Shown: one piece after another, positions 61,738 to 64,000 of the stretch
How positions within the stretch are numbered: position 1 is the stretch's first letter
Layout of the letters: each line of letters starts with the position of its first letter
Source: Nodosilinea sp040396995
Lineage (GTDB): Bacteria > Cyanobacteriota > Cyanobacteriia > Phormidesmidales > Phormidesmidaceae
Direction of reading: 5' to 3'
Assembly: GCA_040396995.1 (NCBI GenBank)
Contig: JBBAWV010000005.1
Span: 1-64,000, forward strand
Length of the DNA: 64,000 nt
Made by a program: the position numbers and the translations under genes
The notes under the pieces: model-generated
What the model was told of the DNA's origin: nothing
The model's database searches: none
The model's input: only the letters and a program-made list of their open reading frames with translations

Positions 61738-63063
61738 ATGAAGAAAGTCTTTGTCCTCGATACCAACGTATTGCTGCACGATCCCATGGCAATGTTTAGG
61801 TTTGAGGATAACGATGTCGTTTTACCGATCACCATCATTGAAGAGCTGGATCGCTTTAAAAAGGGTACCGTAGACACTGCCCGCAATGCCCGCCATGTCT
61901 CGCGCACCCTGGACGATCTGCGTAGCCGGGGGTCTTTGGTGGAGGGGATCCCCCTCGACCACGGGGGGACTTTGAAGGTGGCCCTGTGCCATCGCGAGAC
62001 CCTGCTGCAACTGCCCCCCGAACTTGAGAGCGACAAGGGCGACAATGCCATTTTGGCCGTGGCCATGGAATATCGCCACCATCGCGATCTGCCCGTGGTG
62101 CTGGTCAGCAAAGACACTAACCTGCGCATCAAGGCCGACGCCCTGGGCTTGGTGGCCGAAGACTACGAAACCGACAAGGTGGATATCGACGACCTCTATA
62201 CAGGCACCGCCGAGGTAATGGTGTCTGGGGCAACCATGGGGAAACTTTTTAGCGAAGGCTACCTGCACCTAGAGGAGTCTCTCTGCCCCAACCAGGCCGT
62301 CACCTTGGTGGATGAATCGAACCCTGGCCACACCGCCCTCGGCTTTGTGCAGGGCGACAGCGGCAAGCTCATCCCCCTCACCAAGCTGCCCCATTCCGGC
62401 GTGTCGCGGGTGCAGCCCCGCAATCGGGAACAACGCTTTGCCTTTGAACTGCTGCTGCAAGACTCCATTTCCTTGGTGACCCTGGTGGGCCGCGCCGGAA
62501 CGGGCAAAACCCTGCTGGCCATCGCCGCCGGGGTGCAAAAGGTGGCCGACGAACGACTCTATTCGCGATTACTGATTGCCCGCCCCATCGTGCCCATGGG
62601 CCGCGACTTGGGCTATTTGCCAGGAGACATCACCGAAAAACTCAACCCCTGGATGCAGCCTCTCTACGACAACTTTGACCTGATCTTTGGCACCCAAGAC
62701 AGCCGGGGCAAGCCGGAACACTGGCGACGGGGCCACGAGGAAATGATTAGCCAAGGGCTACTGCAAATCGAGCCGCTCACCTTCATTCGGGGCCGATCCA
62801 TTCCCAAGCAGTTTTTGATTGTGGACGAAGCCCAAAACCTCACCCCCCACGAAGTAAAAACCATCCTCACCCGCGCCGGAGAGGGCACCAAAATTGTGCT
62901 AACGGGCGACCCTGACCAGATCGATAACCCTTATGTTGATGCCGCTAGTAACGGCCTCACCTATGTGGTAGAGCGCTTCAAAAACGAGCCCATCGCCGGA
63001 CACATCACCCTCACCAAGGGCGAACGGTCTGACCTGGCCGAGCGATCCGCCATGCTGCTCTAG
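61738..63063 (+). CDS. PIN domain-PhoH ATPase fusion
   Basis: Protein of 441 residues. PIN domain (1-140) with Asp8 in FVLDTNVLLHD, Glu41 in IIEELDRFKKG, and KDTNLRIKAD. The PhoH P-loop domain follows residue 225: QRFAFELLLQDSISLVTLVGRAGTGKT with Walker A, then DEAQNLTPHEVKTILTRAGEGTKIVLTGDPDQIDNPYVD. This PhoH2-type fusion is an ATP-driven helicase plus RNase in mycobacteria and is sometimes toxin-like. No upstream antitoxin gene is visible here. A large inverted repeat follows the stop codon. Confidence 0.9.
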   Translation: MKKVFVLDTNVLLHDPMAMFRFEDNDVVLPITIIEELDRFKKGTVDTARNARHVSRTLDDLRSRGSLVEGIPLDHGGTLKVALCHRETLLQLPPELESDKGDNAILAVAMEYRHHRDLPVVLVSKDTNLRIKADALGLVAEDYETDKVDIDDLYTGTAEVMVSGATMGKLFSEGYLHLEESLCPNQAVTLVDESNPGHTALGFVQGDSGKLIPLTKLPHSGVSRVQPRNREQRFAFELLLQDSISLVTLVGRAGTGKTLLAIAAGVQKVADERLYSRLLIARPIVPMGRDLGYLPGDITEKLNPWMQPLYDNFDLIFGTQDSRGKPEHWRRGHEEMISQGLLQIEPLTFIRGRSIPKQFLIVDEAQNLTPHEVKTILTRAGEGTKIVLTGDPDQIDNPYVDAASNGLTYVVERFKNEPIAGHITLTKGERSDLAERSAMLL

Positions 63064-63083
63064 GGCATCGCTACCCGATGGGG

Positions 63084-63150
63084 AGATCCCAGGGTTCTGC
63101 CTTGGCAGATGGCCCAGATTGTCGCCAATGGCCCGAGAACCCTGGGATCT
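63084..63150. repeat. Long perfect inverted repeat between PhoH and apcD
   Basis: 15-bp arms AGATCCCAGGGTTCT (63084-63098) and AGAACCCTGGGATCT (63136-63150), separated by 37 bases that contain a shorter TTGGC/GCCAA stem. It can act as a terminator for the PhoH gene, though no T-run follows. It may also be a repeat element. Confidence 0.7.
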
Positions 63151-63404
63151 GTCACCGAGGATCGGCCACCCTCTTCCAGGCGGCACTAATGTATCGAAAC
63201 GTTACGGGATCGGAAATATTTCTCATGCATTCCATAGGTGTCGAAAAGCCCTAACCCCTTGCCAGACATGCATTTTAGTCGATCAATCTCGGTTCTCCAA
63301 TTGTCAGAAATCTAGGCTAGATCATGGCTAGATAACTTTCCCTGACGCCCCCAACTGGTTACACTAACAGAGATAAAAGAGTCATCCCCAGTCATTAATT
63401 AACT
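63151..63404. promoter_or_regulatory. apcD upstream region
   Basis: About 250 bp upstream of apcD with no gene. The stretch 63352-63385 (TTACACTAACAGAGATAAAA) is AT-rich and may contain the -10 region. No defined operator can be assigned. Confidence 0.35.
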
Positions 63405-63890
63405 ATGTCTGTCGTTAGCCAAGTCATTTTGAACGCCGATGATGAGCTGCGCTACCCGACTAGCGGTGAGCTGAAGGCCATCGAAGACTTTTTGAAAACG
63501 GGTGAGCAGCGGATGCGCATCGCCAGCACCCTGTCCGAAAACGAGAAAAAAATCGTTGACCAAGCCAGTCGCGAACTGTGGCGTCGTCGGCCCGATTTCA
63601 TCGCCCCCGGTGGCAATGCCTTTGGCCAAAAGCAGCGCGCCCTGTGCCTGCGCGACTATGGCTGGTATCTGCGGCTGATCACCTACGGGGTGATCTCCGG
63701 AGATAAGGATCCCATCGAAAGCATTGGCCTGATTGGCGTGCGCGAAATGTACAACGCCCTCAATGTGCCCGTTCCCGGCATGGCCGAAGCGGTGCGCTGC
63801 CTGAAGGAAGCCTCCCTCAACCTACTGTCTGACGAAGACGCTGGAGAGGCCGCGCCCTACTTCGACTACATCATTCAAGCCATGTCCTAG
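63405..63890 (+). CDS. apcD: Allophycocyanin B alpha subunit (ApcD)
   Basis: Phycobiliprotein of 161 residues, the red-shifted terminal emitter of the phycobilisome core that passes energy mainly to photosystem I and supports state transitions. VVSQVILNADDELRYPTSGELKAI is the ApcD-type opening, and the chromophore Cys81 is in RALCLRDYGWYLRLITYG. The end matches ApcD (AAPYFDYIIQAMS). The gene stands alone, not with apcABC, as is usual. ATG 63405. Confidence 0.96.
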   Translation: MSVVSQVILNADDELRYPTSGELKAIEDFLKTGEQRMRIASTLSENEKKIVDQASRELWRRRPDFIAPGGNAFGQKQRALCLRDYGWYLRLITYGVISGDKDPIESIGLIGVREMYNALNVPVPGMAEAVRCLKEASLNLLSDEDAGEAAPYFDYIIQAMS

Positions 63891-64000
63891 GGGTTGAGGC
63901 GGTGTTCAGCCGGAGTTCCCTCAGGTTTCTCTAATACCGCTGCAATCCATTAGGATTCTGTGTTAACCATGCAGATTAACGGGGCATAGCTCGGCTATGC

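Overview
The window is chromosomal DNA of a cyanobacterium. The clearest markers are apcD (phycobilisome core, 63405-63890), the circadian kinase gene sasA (40432-41610), pcxA (proton extrusion, 56094-57446), a class IIIb adenylate cyclase of the CyaB type (11104-13644), and a B12-dependent ribonucleotide reductase (nrdJ) carrying two inteins. The pentapeptide-repeat genes, DICT-domain protein and palindromic spacer repeats also fit a filamentous or Leptolyngbya-like lineage, but genus cannot be fixed from the sequence alone.

Layout. 0-1.4 kb: trmFO. 1.5-9.2 kb: a surface-glycan locus, visibly AT-rich up to about 7 kb, with a Wzt-like ABC ATPase that has a C-terminal carbohydrate-binding-like region, three SAM methyltransferase-like genes, two GT4 glycosyltransferases and GDP-mannose 4,6-dehydratase. 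No membrane partner for the ATPase is present. 9.5-14.2 kb: amine oxidase, adenylate cyclase and an SRPBCC protein. 14.2-20.1 kb: an accessory island transcribed leftward, with HicB-like, DUF5615/DUF433 and two addiction-module genes, an intact and a truncated DUF3800 gene, an HNH endonuclease with an overlapping partner, and a DUF4238 gene with an unknown partner. Parts of the island are a diverged tandem duplication with an offset of about 2.3 kb. 20.1-26.3 kb: SNF2 helicase, exonuclease III and an aldose-1-epimerase-like gene, among transposase remnants of IS5 and IS630 type.

26.5-43.3 kb: mostly housekeeping genes: adhE, cysS, cobM, folB, lipA, a TspO-like gene, a YbaY-type secreted protein, a DICT/degenerate HD-GYP protein, two pentapeptide-repeat genes (one frameshifted), sasA and two conserved unknowns. 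A strong intrinsic terminator at 32015-32046 lies downstream of no recognised gene and suggests a small RNA. 43.5-47.8 kb: nrdJ, in which both inteins sit around the active-site segment. 48.4-55.2 kb: a rightward run of Asp/Glu racemase, solute-binding protein, DAACS symporter, dCache-HAMP sensor and Cdc48-like double AAA ATPase, which may handle acidic amino acids. 55.4-63.9 kb: PPOX-like protein, pcxA, tmk-holB, a TPR protein, a PIN-PhoH ATPase and apcD.

The strongest leads beyond ordinary annotation are the two-intein nrdJ, the tandemly duplicated toxin-antitoxin/DUF3800/HNH island, the IS5 fragment that reads in frame into exonuclease III, the dispersed 92-bp repeat, and the candidate RNA next to cobM. 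No tRNA, rRNA or CRISPR array was recognised.
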